Of a stretch of 12,548 nucleotides of DNA, positions 1-6,343 are shown one piece after another; position 1 is the first letter of the stretch, and each line of letters begins with the position of its first letter. This DNA comes from Candidatus Segatella papionis (lineage in GTDB: Bacteria > Bacteroidota > Bacteroidia > Bacteroidales > Bacteroidaceae): the NCBI GenBank assembly GCA_002297965.1, contig DBLF01000057.1, positions 13,398 through 25,945 of the forward strand. The letters are read 5' to 3'. The position numbers were made by a program, and so were the translations under genes. The notes under the pieces were generated by a model. It searched no databases. It was not told the DNA's origin and was given only the letters and a program-made list of their open reading frames with translations.

Positions 1-295
1 CGTCGGTCTTGTGATCGGCAAGGTTTTCAAGTACATCAGGTACAGAAATCTCAAGGATTACGTTCATACCGCCCTTCAGGTCAAGTCCGAGACCAATCTG
101 AGTCTCCAAGCAGTTCTGGTATGAATAAACGCCTAAGTACTTCACAGAATCCTTATAATCCTGCTGTGCAATAGGGTCTTTCAATTTTGCAGCCTCGCTG
201 TCATAGTAACGTGTGGCAAACGAGAACGACAAATAGAAGATACTTGCGAGTGTCAGTAAGACGGCTACACAAATTACAATTCCTTTGTTTTGCAT
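1..295 (-). CDS. secDF: SecDF protein translocase subunit, N-terminal 98 codons (partial)
   Basis: SecD/SecF use the proton gradient to assist late Sec-dependent export; in Bacteroidota the two are usually one fused protein. The start codon is the complement of 293-295 and the frame stays open to the window edge. The translation begins MQNKGIVICVAVLLTLASIF, a first membrane segment at about residues 5-27, then a periplasmic stretch with GLGLDLKGGMNVILEISVP at about 68-86, the hallmark SecD motif following the first TM. Fusion to SecF cannot be seen here; it is inferred from the phylum. The gene lies 109 bases downstream of the EEP-family gene on the same strand and has its own TAnnTTTG box at 364-371. 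The family call is very secure. Confidence 0.93.
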   Translation of the reverse strand, partial: MQNKGIVICVAVLLTLASIFYLSFSFATRYYDSEAAKLKDPIAQQDYKDSVKYLGVYSYQNCLETQIGLGLDLKGGMNVILEISVPDVLENLADHKTD

Positions 296-363
296 TTCTA
301 TTTATTGTTATTAATTTATTTATTTTCAGCGTAATGTTCCATCATTACCTACATAATGACGTG

Positions 364-371
364 CAAAAATA
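364..371 (-). promoter_or_regulatory. Bacteroidota -7 box for secDF
   Basis: Read on the minus strand this is TATTTTTG, an exact match to the Bacteroidota -7 consensus TAnnTTTG, followed by C. It lies 68 bases before the secDF start codon, so transcription should begin near 357-359 with a leader of about 60 bases. No clear TTTG -33 box is seen at the right spacing; that place is taken by a palindrome (382-395). The match is direct; promoter activity is inferred. Confidence 0.65.
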
Positions 372-381
372 CGCATTTTTT

Positions 382-395
382 TTCTTATATAAGAA
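382..395. promoter_or_regulatory. 14-bp perfect palindrome upstream of the secDF -7 box
   Basis: TTCTTATATAAGAA equals its own reverse complement. It starts 10 bases upstream of the secDF -7 box, where RNA polymerase would contact the -33 region, and ends 9 bases before the EEP-family stop codon. With no loop and no T-run behind it on the minus strand (an A-run follows), it is a poor terminator. It could be an operator or a chance A/T palindrome. Confidence 0.35.
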
Positions 396-404
396 TAATT
401 AGCG

Positions 405-1502
405 TTATTTTTGATGTTTAGGGCGCATTTTTAGCTTACAGATGATGGGATAGTGGTCAGAAACCGCTATTTTATCATCAACCTTACACTCGTATGGCTC
501 CCAATCCTTGGAACACATGATGTTGTCTATGCGTACAAAGAATCCGCTATGGTGGTAGCTGATTCCAGGACCATTGCCACTCTCCACATAGCAATCAGTC
601 AGATTTTTAGCTATCGTGTGGTGGGTATAAGAGATAGGACCATCGTTGAAATCGCCGCAAAGAATGATGCTCATAGCCTTATGCCGTTCGATATACTTCG
701 CCACAGCTTCTGCTTGAGGCGCACGCTTTCTCGTTGCCTCGGCCAGTTTCACCACCAAGAGCTTGGACGTTTGCTCGGCAGTATCCACCTGCAGTTTACC
801 CACGACAAGGTTCTTAAACTGTTTTCTGTCTTCCAAGCTCAAACCGGTAGTTTGCAAATGATTATTGATGAGAAGCACAATCCTATTCTTAATTTTCAAA
901 CGATAAGCCACGCTCATATTTCCATCCGACTCATAAGGAATCAGCTCCTTGGAAAGAATCGGGAACTTACTGAGCACCATCAGGCAGTTGCCTCCCTTCG
1001 GATGTCGTGTAGTGTCGCAATAGGCATACATTGGCTTCAACATACTGTCTATCTGCTGGATATTCTTATTATTTGGCATCGCTTCCTGTAAGCAGACAAT
1101 ATCTGCATCCTGCTCTTGGAGATATTCCAAACAGATGTTGTGTCCTTCATCATCTTCAGTCTGGTCACCGAAGTTCCAAGTGTTGTACGACAAGACCTTG
1201 ATGCTACCTTTCGGTGCTTCTCCCTTTACATTGATAGGCATATATTGGCGCACTGGCACGAATGCCACCAAGAGCCCCAACACTGGGATGGCAGCATATT
1301 TGGCACGAAACAAAAGCCAAAACACAAGGAAGCCTAAATTTATCAAAAGGAAGACAGGAAAAAGCAGTCCCGCATTAGAAAAAGCAGGATAATGCAGGGG
1401 ATTCAACAAGTCGGAATACCCCACCAACAGCATAACGACAACTGTAGCCACATTGGCTCCCGCTATCATCCTCACTGTAAAATCTTTCAATCCTTTCAAC
1501 AT
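405..1502 (-). CDS. Membrane-anchored endonuclease/exonuclease/phosphatase (EEP) family protein
   Basis: A 365-residue protein with three predicted membrane segments at about residues 12-30, 44-65 and 69-84, then an EEP (DNase I/sphingomyelinase fold) domain from about 101 to 358. Family motifs appear in order: SYNTWNFG (N107), DIVCLQE (metal-binding E140), NNHLQTTG (H215), CGDFND (D284, N286) and SDHYPI (D349, H350). All the usual metal and catalytic positions are present, so a Mg-dependent phosphodiesterase is expected. The substrate (nucleic acid, phospholipid or other) cannot be told from sequence. The domain should sit beside the membrane; its side was not determined. It lies 72 bases downstream of the rhomboid gene on the same strand, probably co-transcribed, since no TAnnTTTG box was noticed in the gap. 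Confidence 0.9.
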   Translation of the reverse strand: MLKGLKDFTVRMIAGANVATVVVMLLVGYSDLLNPLHYPAFSNAGLLFPVFLLINLGFLVFWLLFRAKYAAIPVLGLLVAFVPVRQYMPINVKGEAPKGSIKVLSYNTWNFGDQTEDDEGHNICLEYLQEQDADIVCLQEAMPNNKNIQQIDSMLKPMYAYCDTTRHPKGGNCLMVLSKFPILSKELIPYESDGNMSVAYRLKIKNRIVLLINNHLQTTGLSLEDRKQFKNLVVGKLQVDTAEQTSKLLVVKLAEATRKRAPQAEAVAKYIERHKAMSIILCGDFNDGPISYTHHTIAKNLTDCYVESGNGPGISYHHSGFFVRIDNIMCSKDWEPYECKVDDKIAVSDHYPIICKLKMRPKHQK

Positions 1503-1574
1503 ACAGAACTATATCTCGTTTATCCAGGCAGAGGCTATTCACCTCTGCCCTTAATCGTCTTTTCTTAATTGGTT

Positions 1575-2534
1575 TTATTTATTGCTTTGATCGAAGAGAG
1601 TTTGCTTTTCCTTTTGGGTGAGGCTATCATAGCCACTTCTCCGAATCTTATCCAATATACGGTCTATTTCCGCCTGATTGGCTTTCTTATGAGTTTCCGC
1701 CTCATCGGTTCTTTGGAAATCCGTCGTATAGGTTGTTTCATCTCGAGAATAATTTTCATTGCGAGTATAGTTAAAATTCCGTCTTCCCTGCTTATTACGT
1801 CCGCCAAACATATTGCGGAGCTTGTCAAAGGCATCGGCTGTGGAAGAGCTGTGATAGCCACCCTCTATCTGCTTACGCCAATAGCGAATGAGGAAGAAGC
1901 CAAACACCATACCTCCCAAATGGGCAATGTGAGCCACGCCATCACCTCGGGTAGCCATGGCTGAGAAGAGCTCGATGGCAGCATATCCGATAACAAAATA
2001 CTTAGCCTTGATAGGAACAGGCAAAGGGAAGATGAAGATACGCTCGTTTGGATAAATCATACCAAAAGCTAACAAGATAGCATAGATGGCACCCGATGCT
2101 CCCACAGTAGTCCAAAGATTCAAATAATCTCCCATAGCCATTCGTCCACCTTCGGGGTCCACGATGTACTGATAAGCCCCCAAATCCTTTACGACATAGG
2201 TTACATACTGGGCTGCCTCCTGAAAAAGACCCGCACCGACACCGCACACAATGTAATAAAAAAGGAACTTCTTGGGACCCCATACACGTTCTACCACACA
2301 ACCAAACATCCAAAGGGCAAACATATTGAAGATAATATGTTCGAATCCTCCATGCATAAACATGTAAGTGAACAACTGATAAATGTGGAAATCAGATGCC
2401 ATAAAGAAGTGAAGTCCTAAATAATCATTGAGCACATAACTGCCCGAAGCATTTGAACCCATCATCAAGCAGACCAAGAATGCCACCACGTTTATTATCA
2501 GCAGATTCTTTGTAACTATCGGAATATTGCGCAT
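1575..2534 (-). CDS. Rhomboid family intramembrane serine protease with C-terminal extension
   Basis: A 319-residue rhomboid. The six-TM core spans about residues 8-218. HGGFEHIIFN (61-70) holds the conserved HxxxN (H66, N70) that forms the oxyanion site; GASGA (145-149) supplies nucleophile S147; AHIAHLGG (201-208) supplies catalytic H202. Both catalytic residues are present, so the enzyme should be active. A hydrophilic, Asn/Arg/Thr-rich linker (about 225-285) leads to a conserved-looking helical tail (about 285-319, with EIDRILDKIRRSGYDSLT), which I recall as the DUF6576-type tail of Bacteroidota rhomboids. The substrate is unknown. It is the first gene of a probable rhomboid-EEP unit divergent from HU. 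Confidence 0.93.
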   Translation of the reverse strand: MRNIPIVTKNLLIINVVAFLVCLMMGSNASGSYVLNDYLGLHFFMASDFHIYQLFTYMFMHGGFEHIIFNMFALWMFGCVVERVWGPKKFLFYYIVCGVGAGLFQEAAQYVTYVVKDLGAYQYIVDPEGGRMAMGDYLNLWTTVGASGAIYAILLAFGMIYPNERIFIFPLPVPIKAKYFVIGYAAIELFSAMATRGDGVAHIAHLGGMVFGFFLIRYWRKQIEGGYHSSSTADAFDKLRNMFGGRNKQGRRNFNYTRNENYSRDETTYTTDFQRTDEAETHKKANQAEIDRILDKIRRSGYDSLTQKEKQTLFDQSNK

Positions 2535-2588
2535 AATCTTTTATTGTCTTTTCTATTAATAAACCAATCTAAATTTGTATTTTGACGG

Positions 2589-2622
2589 CAAAATTACTAA
2601 AAATATCCGTGAAATCACCAAA
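2589..2622 (-). promoter_or_regulatory. Probable promoter of the rhomboid gene
   Basis: On the minus strand, TAATTTTG at 2589-2596 fits the -7 consensus TAnnTTTG. A TTTG lies at 2619-2622, 22 bases upstream, slightly more than the usual 19-21. The leader to the rhomboid start at 2534 would be about 50 bases. It is back to back with the HU promoter. Confidence 0.5.
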
Positions 2623-2678
2623 AAATGAGCATATTACAATAAATTTTCACTAATTTCATCACTTTTCTCCTTTTTTTA

Positions 2679-2709
2679 TTTGAACTTTCAAAGGAAAAGA
2701 CTATATTTG
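2679..2709 (+). promoter_or_regulatory. Promoter of the HU gene
   Basis: TTTG at 2679-2682 and TATATTTG at 2702-2709 are 19 bases apart, matching the Bacteroidota -33/-7 architecture. The expected start site is near 2715, giving a leader of about 48 bases, A/T-rich and without a Shine-Dalgarno sequence. Confidence 0.75.
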
Positions 2710-2763
2710 TAAGCAAAAATCGGAAAAAGAACAAAATTACTAATCATTTAATATTGTAAAATT

Positions 2764-3039
2764 ATGAACAAGACAGAATTGATCGACAAGATTGCAGCTA
2801 GTGCTGAGATTACAAAGGCACAGGCTAAGGCTGCTCTCGATGCAACAACAAGTGCTTTGAAAGAGGCTCTTATCGCAGGTGACAAAATCCAGTTGGTTGG
2901 CTTCGGCACATTCAGCGTTAACGAGCGTCCTGCTCGCGAGGGCATCAACCCTGCCACAAAGGAGAAGATTCAGATTGCGGCTAAGAAGGTAGCTAAGTTT
3001 AAGGCTGGCGCTGAGCTTGCAGATGCTCTCAATAAGTAA
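2764..3039 (+). CDS. DNA-binding protein HU (HU/IHF family)
   Basis: A 91-residue protein of normal HU length. It starts MNKTELIDKIA, carries the GFGTFSVNERPAREG arm region (about residues 47-61) with INPATKEKI and the conserved RP-x-R-x-G-x-NP pattern, and ends in the AAKKVAKFKAGAELADAL helix. HU is a dimeric nucleoid protein that bends DNA without strong sequence preference. It is monocistronic: own promoter at 2679-2709 and terminator at 3103-3141. The proline at the tip of the arm is conserved. Bacteroidales often have several HU paralogues, so I give no hupA/hupB symbol. Confidence 0.96.
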   Translation: MNKTELIDKIAASAEITKAQAKAALDATTSALKEALIAGDKIQLVGFGTFSVNERPAREGINPATKEKIQIAAKKVAKFKAGAELADALNK

Positions 3040-3059
3040 TTGTAAAGATTATTTCCAAT

Positions 3060-3098
3060 CATAATAGGGTCATTTCTTACAAGATATGCCCTATTATG
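3060..3098 (+). repeat. Hairpin downstream of HU (10-bp perfect stem)
   Basis: CATAATAGGG (3060-3069) pairs perfectly with CCCTATTATG (3089-3098) around a 19-base loop. No T-run follows, so it is not a classic terminator. Its loop contains TTCTTACAAG (3074-3083), which recurs in the next hairpin at 3112-3121. It may protect the 3' end of HU mRNA or be a duplicated, degenerated terminator. Confidence 0.6.
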
Positions 3099-3102
3099 GT
3101 AT

Positions 3103-3141
3103 AAAAAGCCGTTCTTACAAGTTGTGCAAGAACGGCTTTTT
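3103..3141. terminator. Bidirectional intrinsic terminator between HU and the SDR gene
   Basis: AAAAAGCCGTTCTT (3103-3116) pairs perfectly with AAGAACGGCTTTTT (3128-3141): a 14-bp stem with an 11-base loop, A-run on one side and T-run on the other. It lies between two converging genes (HU stop at 3039, SDR stop at 3196) and can end transcription both ways. Confidence 0.92.
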
Positions 3142-3195
3142 CGTTTGTTTATTTTATTAGTTTATTCGCAGAAAAATTCTGTATCTATGCTGCAT

Positions 3196-3999
3196 TTATT
3201 TTGGCTGCTTACCGATGTAAGCCAAGATACCACCATCTACATAGAGGATGTGACCATTCACGGCATTGGAAGCATCGGATGCCAAGAATACGGCAGGACC
3301 TTCCAACTCCTCTGGCTCCAACCAGCGACCTGCTGGTGTCTTGGCACAGATGAAGCTATCGAATGGATGACGGCTACCATCAGCCTGACGCTCACGCAAT
3401 GGAGCTGTCTGTGGAGTTGCGATATAACCAGGACCTAAGCCATTGCACTGGATATTGTACTCGCCATACTCTGAGCAGATATTGCGGGTCAACATCTTCA
3501 AGCCGCCCTTGGCTGCTGCGTATGCAGAAACGGTCTCACGACCCAACTCGCTCATCATAGAACAGATGTTGATAATCTTGCCATGTCCCTTCTTGATCAT
3601 ACCAGGGATTACTGCCTTTGATACGATGAATGGAGCGGTGAGGTCGATGTCAACCACCTGCTTGAACTCATCCACAGACATCTCTGTCATAGGAATACGC
3701 TTGATGATACCTGCGTTGTTGACCAAGATGTCGATAACACCGAGTTCCTTCTCGATGTCAGCTACCATCTTTTTCACCTGCTCCTCGTCGGTAACGTCGC
3801 AGATATAACCCTTGGCATCAATACCCTTAGCCTTATAGTCAGCCAAAGCCTGATCCATGTGATGCTGGCTACGGCAGTTGAAAGCAATCTTAGCACCAGC
3901 CTTGGCGTAAGCCTCAGCGATAGCGAAACCGATACCATAAGCGGCACCTGTCACAAGGGCAACCTTGCCCTCCAATGAGAATAGTTTGTTAAAGTCCAT
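3196..3999 (-). CDS. Short-chain dehydrogenase, gluconate 5-dehydrogenase / KduD type
   Basis: A 267-residue classical SDR with an NAD(P) Rossmann fold. TGAAYGIG (17-24) is the cofactor loop, CDVT (67-70) contacts the adenine, NNAG is at 94-97, and the triad is S147, Y160, K164 (YAAAK). The C-terminal part, PFDSFICAKTPAGRWLEPEE (212-231) followed by DGGILAYIG, resembles Bacteroidota proteins named gluconate 5-dehydrogenase or 2-deoxy-D-gluconate 3-dehydrogenase (KduD), which act in hexuronate/ketogluconate breakdown. No kduI or other uronate gene is adjacent, so the substrate is not fixed by context. It appears monocistronic, ends at the shared terminator, and has a leader of about 150 bases with a structured repeat. 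The SDR call is certain; the substrate is moderate. Confidence 0.88.
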   Translation of the reverse strand: MDFNKLFSLEGKVALVTGAAYGIGFAIAEAYAKAGAKIAFNCRSQHHMDQALADYKAKGIDAKGYICDVTDEEQVKKMVADIEKELGVIDILVNNAGIIKRIPMTEMSVDEFKQVVDIDLTAPFIVSKAVIPGMIKKGHGKIINICSMMSELGRETVSAYAAAKGGLKMLTRNICSEYGEYNIQCNGLGPGYIATPQTAPLRERQADGSRHPFDSFICAKTPAGRWLEPEELEGPAVFLASDASNAVNGHILYVDGGILAYIGKQPK

Positions 4000-4092
4000 A
4001 CTTTTGTATTTTGTTAATTGTTTGATTTGTTTTGACCTTGTTTGTTCATTTCATCCGATAACTTCTCCACAAAGCTTATCGAACCGATGGCT

Positions 4093-4164
4093 AAGATAGT
4101 GCAAACGAGCACAAAGAAAGCTTGCTTTCTATTTGCCGAGTGCAGCCTATCTTCTGCAAAGATA
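4093..4164 (-). repeat. Structured leader/repeat element, copy 1 (upstream of the SDR gene)
   Basis: Read on the minus strand from 4164, the element begins with the -7 box TATCTTTG (4157-4164) and continues into a 61-nt imperfect hairpin (4153-4093). The outer stem is AAGATAG/CTATCTT; then TGCA/TGCA; an internal loop with CTCG on each side; GCAAA/TTTGT; a 2-nt bulge; and GAAAG/CTTTC around loop CAAG. A second copy at 10982-11053 is 60/70 identical without gaps and keeps the fold by compensatory changes. The predicted start site falls at the hairpin foot, so the SDR mRNA would begin with this structure. It could be a structured leader or a palindromic interspersed repeat carrying a promoter. 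Confidence 0.7.
4157..4164 (-). promoter_or_regulatory. -7 box of the SDR gene promoter
   Basis: On the minus strand this reads TATCTTTG followed by CA, a full match to TAnnTTTG. No clear TTTG lies 19-21 bases upstream. The implied leader to the SDR start at 3999 is about 150 bases, long compared with the other genes here, and begins with the repeat hairpin. Confidence 0.65.
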
Positions 4165-4471
4165 CAAAATATTTTTGAATCTTGTTCTTAATTAATACGA
4201 AAGATGCTACCTTTTTACTTATTTTCTCATTTTGCATACGTTTTCTGCCGTTTCCTTGCTTATTAAACATCTTTCATATATGCAGAAGCCTCATCTATAT
4301 GGGGAGATAGCATAACATAGATACCACAGGCAAGTTATATGTTATTACCTGCCCCCTCTGGATTTCATGATAATCGTCTTTGGCACTTAGAGCTTCCCCC
4401 CTATCGCCCTAAAAACAAGAAGGAAGAATCAATGGCTATCCATCATAAACAGAATCTACCTAAAACAAAAC
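4165..4471. other. Intergenic stretch without recognisable genes
   Basis: I see no convincing reading frame, RNA gene or full promoter here. An imperfect hairpin, ggcaagt (4329-4335) with acctgcc (4347-4353), has one wobble pair and no T-run. Runs of purines and pyrimidines (for example around 4396-4404) are unremarkable. It lies between the SDR promoter and the tRNA-Gln terminator. Confidence 0.5.
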
Positions 4472-4503
4472 AACCCTCCAAATCCGTGAAGACTTGAAGG
4501 GTT
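4461..4503 (-). terminator. Intrinsic terminator of tRNA-Gln
   Basis: On the minus strand AACCCTTC (4503-4496) pairs with GGAGGGTT (4479-4472), including one wobble, with further pairing inside (AAGTC/GGATT, one mismatch). It is followed by GTTTTGTTTT (4471-4462). It starts 12 bases after the tRNA 3' end. Confidence 0.85.
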
Positions 4504-4515
4504 ATTTGCGATATG

Positions 4516-4586
4516 TTGTCCCAGGCGGATTCGAACCACCACTGACAGAACCAAAAACTGTAGTGCTACCATTACACCATAGGACA
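4516..4586 (-). tRNA. tRNA-Gln (anticodon TTG)
   Basis: A 71-nt cloverleaf on the minus strand. The acceptor arms TGTCCTA/TGGGACA pair throughout with one T-G. The D arm is GTG/CAC around TAATGGTAG. The anticodon stem ACAGT/TCTGT has a T-T at its inner end, with loop TTTTGGT giving anticodon TTG. The variable loop is CAGT, and the T arm is GGTGG/CCGCC with loop TTCGAAT. The discriminator base is A. The 3' CCA is not encoded (ACAT follows) and must be added. It has its own promoter and terminator, so it is transcribed alone. Confidence 0.97.
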
Positions 4587-4599
4587 ATCAAACCGTCTG

Positions 4600-4631
4600 C
4601 AAAGGTAGTGGATTTTTTCTCCACTACCAAA
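4600..4631 (-). promoter_or_regulatory. Promoter of tRNA-Gln with a hairpin in the spacer
   Basis: On the minus strand, TTTG (4631-4628) and TACCTTTG (4607-4600) are 20 bases apart, the ideal Bacteroidota spacing. The start site would be near 4593, a few bases before the tRNA 5' end at 4586. A perfect 9-bp inverted repeat, GGTAGTGGA/TCCACTACC (4628-4620 and 4612-4604, loop of 7), fills the spacer and overlaps both boxes. Confidence 0.8.
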
Positions 4632-4643
4632 TATTTTCAATAC

Positions 4644-4666
4644 TTTTTGCATTTTTAGTGCAAAAA
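4644..4666. repeat. 8-bp perfect inverted repeat between tyrS and tRNA-Gln
   Basis: TTTTTGCA (4644-4651) and TGCAAAAA (4659-4666) flank a 7-base loop. It lies 57 bases past the tyrS stop codon. On the minus strand no T-run follows the 3' arm, although a run of six T occurs at its 5' edge (4667-4662) after a weak stem around 4668-4680. No clear tyrS terminator can be named; this stretch is the best candidate. Confidence 0.4.
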
Positions 4667-4722
4667 ACTCCTCTTTGAGAGCCTTTTATGCTGCAAAAAG
4701 CTATTATTCACCTCTCGACCAC

Positions 4723-6024
4723 TTACTTTACAGTAATCAAGAAGTAGTTCTTTTTACCTTTCTGTACCAAGAGATACTTGCCGTCGATGAGGTCATCGGC
4801 TGTCACAACTTGGTCGAAAGCTGCGAGCTTCTCCTTGTTGAGCGATACGCCACCACCCTTGACGAGCTTACGCATCTCACTCTTGCTTGGGAAAATCTGC
4901 ATGCCTTCCTGGTTGAAGAGATCTACAGCTGTGCCACCGAGCAAGTTCTTGTCGAGGTCATAATGAGGTACATTGGCGAACACATCGTTCAAGGTAGCCT
5001 CATCAAGCTGGGCGAGATTCTCCTTGGTAGCCTTACCGAAGAGGATGTTGCTGGCAGCGATAGCCATCTCCAAATCTTCCTTGGAGTGAACCATTGTAGT
5101 AACCTCCTCAGCCAAACGCTTCTGGAGTACACGACGACCAGGATCCTGCTTGTGCTCCTCTACGAGGGCATCAATGGTCTCCTTGTCTAGGTCGGTGAAG
5201 ATCTTGATGTACTTCTCTGCATCATCGTCGCTCACGTTGAGCCAGAACTGATAGAATGCGTATGGAGTAGTGCGGTTTCTGTCGAGCCAGATGTTGCCGC
5301 TCTCTGTCTTACCAAACTTCTTGCCGTCAGCCTTGGTAATCAAAGGACAAGTCAGGCAGAAGCACTCAGCGTCATTGCCGAGGGTACGGTGAATCAACTC
5401 AGTACCTGTGGTCATGTTACCCCACTGGTCGTTACCACCGAGCTGGAGGCGAACGCCATAGTGCTGATACTGGTAGAGGAAGTCGTAGCCCTGAAGCAAC
5501 TGATAAGTAAACTCGGTGAAAGACAAACCATCACGAGCCTCACCATTCAAACGCTTCTGCACGCTGTCCTTTGCCATCATATAGTTGACGGTGATATGCT
5601 TACCCACCTCACGGGCGAAATCAAGGAAAGTGAAGTCCTTCATCCAGTCGTAGTTGTTGACAAGCTCAGCCTTGTTAGGCTCAGTGCCATCGAAGTCGAG
5701 GAACTTAGACACCTGCTTCTTGATAGCTTCCTGGTTATGATAGAGAGTCTCAGAGTCGAGAAGATTACGCTCCTGGCTCTTGCCAGAAGGGTCGCCAATC
5801 ATACCCGTGGCACCACCAACGAGCAGATAAGGCTTATGGCCACAACGCTGCAAGTGGCGCAACATCATGATACCACAAAGGTGACCGATGTGCAGAGAGT
5901 CTGCAGTAGGGTCTGTTCCGAGATAGGCAGACACCATGTGGGTGTTGAGGTATTCCTCAGTACCTGGCATCATCTGCGCCAGCATACCACGCCATTTCAA
6001 TTCTTCAACAAAGTTTTTTGCCAT
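4723..6024 (-). CDS. tyrS: Tyrosyl-tRNA synthetase
   Basis: A 433-residue class I aminoacyl-tRNA synthetase that charges tRNA-Tyr in the cytosol. The signature HIGH is intact at 45-48 (DSLHIGHLCG); the second signature is the bacterial TyrRS form KFGKT (236-240). Tyrosine-pocket motifs include AYLGTDPT (33-40) and QLGGNDQWGN (194-203). A C-terminal S4-like RNA-binding domain covers about 374-433 (PSKSEMRKLVKGGGVSLN). The length is normal. The gene lies 67 bases downstream of yidD on the same strand, with an A/T-only inverted repeat between them. No separate -7 box was found, so it is probably the last gene of the DUF4271-hemD-rnpA-yidD-tyrS unit. Confidence 0.97.
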   Translation of the reverse strand: MAKNFVEELKWRGMLAQMMPGTEEYLNTHMVSAYLGTDPTADSLHIGHLCGIMMLRHLQRCGHKPYLLVGGATGMIGDPSGKSQERNLLDSETLYHNQEAIKKQVSKFLDFDGTEPNKAELVNNYDWMKDFTFLDFAREVGKHITVNYMMAKDSVQKRLNGEARDGLSFTEFTYQLLQGYDFLYQYQHYGVRLQLGGNDQWGNMTTGTELIHRTLGNDAECFCLTCPLITKADGKKFGKTESGNIWLDRNRTTPYAFYQFWLNVSDDDAEKYIKIFTDLDKETIDALVEEHKQDPGRRVLQKRLAEEVTTMVHSKEDLEMAIAASNILFGKATKENLAQLDEATLNDVFANVPHYDLDKNLLGGTAVDLFNQEGMQIFPSKSEMRKLVKGGGVSLNKEKLAAFDQVVTADDLIDGKYLLVQKGKKNYFLITVK

Positions 6025-6046
6025 CGAATGAGTTTCTTTTATATAT

Positions 6047-6067
6047 TATATAATAATGTATTATATA
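6047..6067. repeat. A/T-only 9-bp inverted repeat in the yidD-tyrS gap
   Basis: TATATAATA (6047-6055) and TATTATATA (6059-6067) pair perfectly around a 3-base loop, 22 bases before the tyrS start on the minus strand. Made only of A/T pairs, it is weak and has no T-run. It may influence tyrS translation or be a by-product of the A/T-rich initiation region. Confidence 0.4.
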
Positions 6068-6091
6068 TGGGACCCGAAACGCTATCGGAAC

Positions 6092-6343
6092 TTACGGCAC
6101 GGGGTCGTAACCCGAACCGCCCCACGGATTGCATCTTAATATTCGCCAGATAGCCAGAGCCAAGCCCTTAAAAGGTCCATGCTTCAAGATAGCCTGACGA
6201 GCGTACTCTGAGCATGTAGGCTGAAATCGGCAAGATGGAGGCGTATAAGGAGTGATGCACTTCTGATAGAACAGGATGGGGAGCACCAACATCCAAGTCA
6301 GCACCTTCTCTATGCAATGCCAAACGATACGAAGCCATTTCAT
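6092..6343 (-). CDS. yidD: Membrane protein insertion efficiency factor YidD
   Basis: An 83-residue protein of the YidD (DUF37) family, a small inner-membrane-associated protein that aids YidC-dependent insertion. It has an amphipathic/hydrophobic N-terminus (about 1-27), the family core FYQKCITPYTPPSCRFQPTC (25-44), then SEYARQAILKHGPFKGLALA and the CNPWGGSGYDPVP ending. The Cys and Pro-rich pattern is fully conserved. Its start overlaps the rnpA stop as ATGA (6340-6343), implying translational coupling. yidC and rpmH are not next to it, unlike the classic order in many other bacteria. Confidence 0.95.
   Translation of the reverse strand: MKWLRIVWHCIEKVLTWMLVLPILFYQKCITPYTPPSCRFQPTCSEYARQAILKHGPFKGLALAIWRILRCNPWGGSGYDPVP

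Noticed and set aside
187..402. A 71-codon plus-strand frame near the left end
   Set aside because: It is antisense to secDF and its promoter region; the last part is A/T-rich leader sequence read by chance.
453..1091. A 212-codon open frame on the plus strand
   Set aside because: It lies wholly opposite the EEP-family gene, whose motifs are all intact, and its translation shows no recognisable domain; it is a mirror-frame shadow.
4021..4060. TTTG-rich stretch before the SDR gene as tandem promoters
   Set aside because: The TTTG words here are on the plus strand, where no gene follows, and lack the preceding TAnn.
6025..6091. A T-box or similar aminoacyl-tRNA leader before tyrS
   Set aside because: The gap is 67 bases, lacks a T-box sequence and has only an A/T hairpin; T-boxes are typical of other phyla.
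5389..6153. A 254-codon open frame on the plus strand
   Set aside because: It is antisense to tyrS, a certain gene, and the product shows no family motif.
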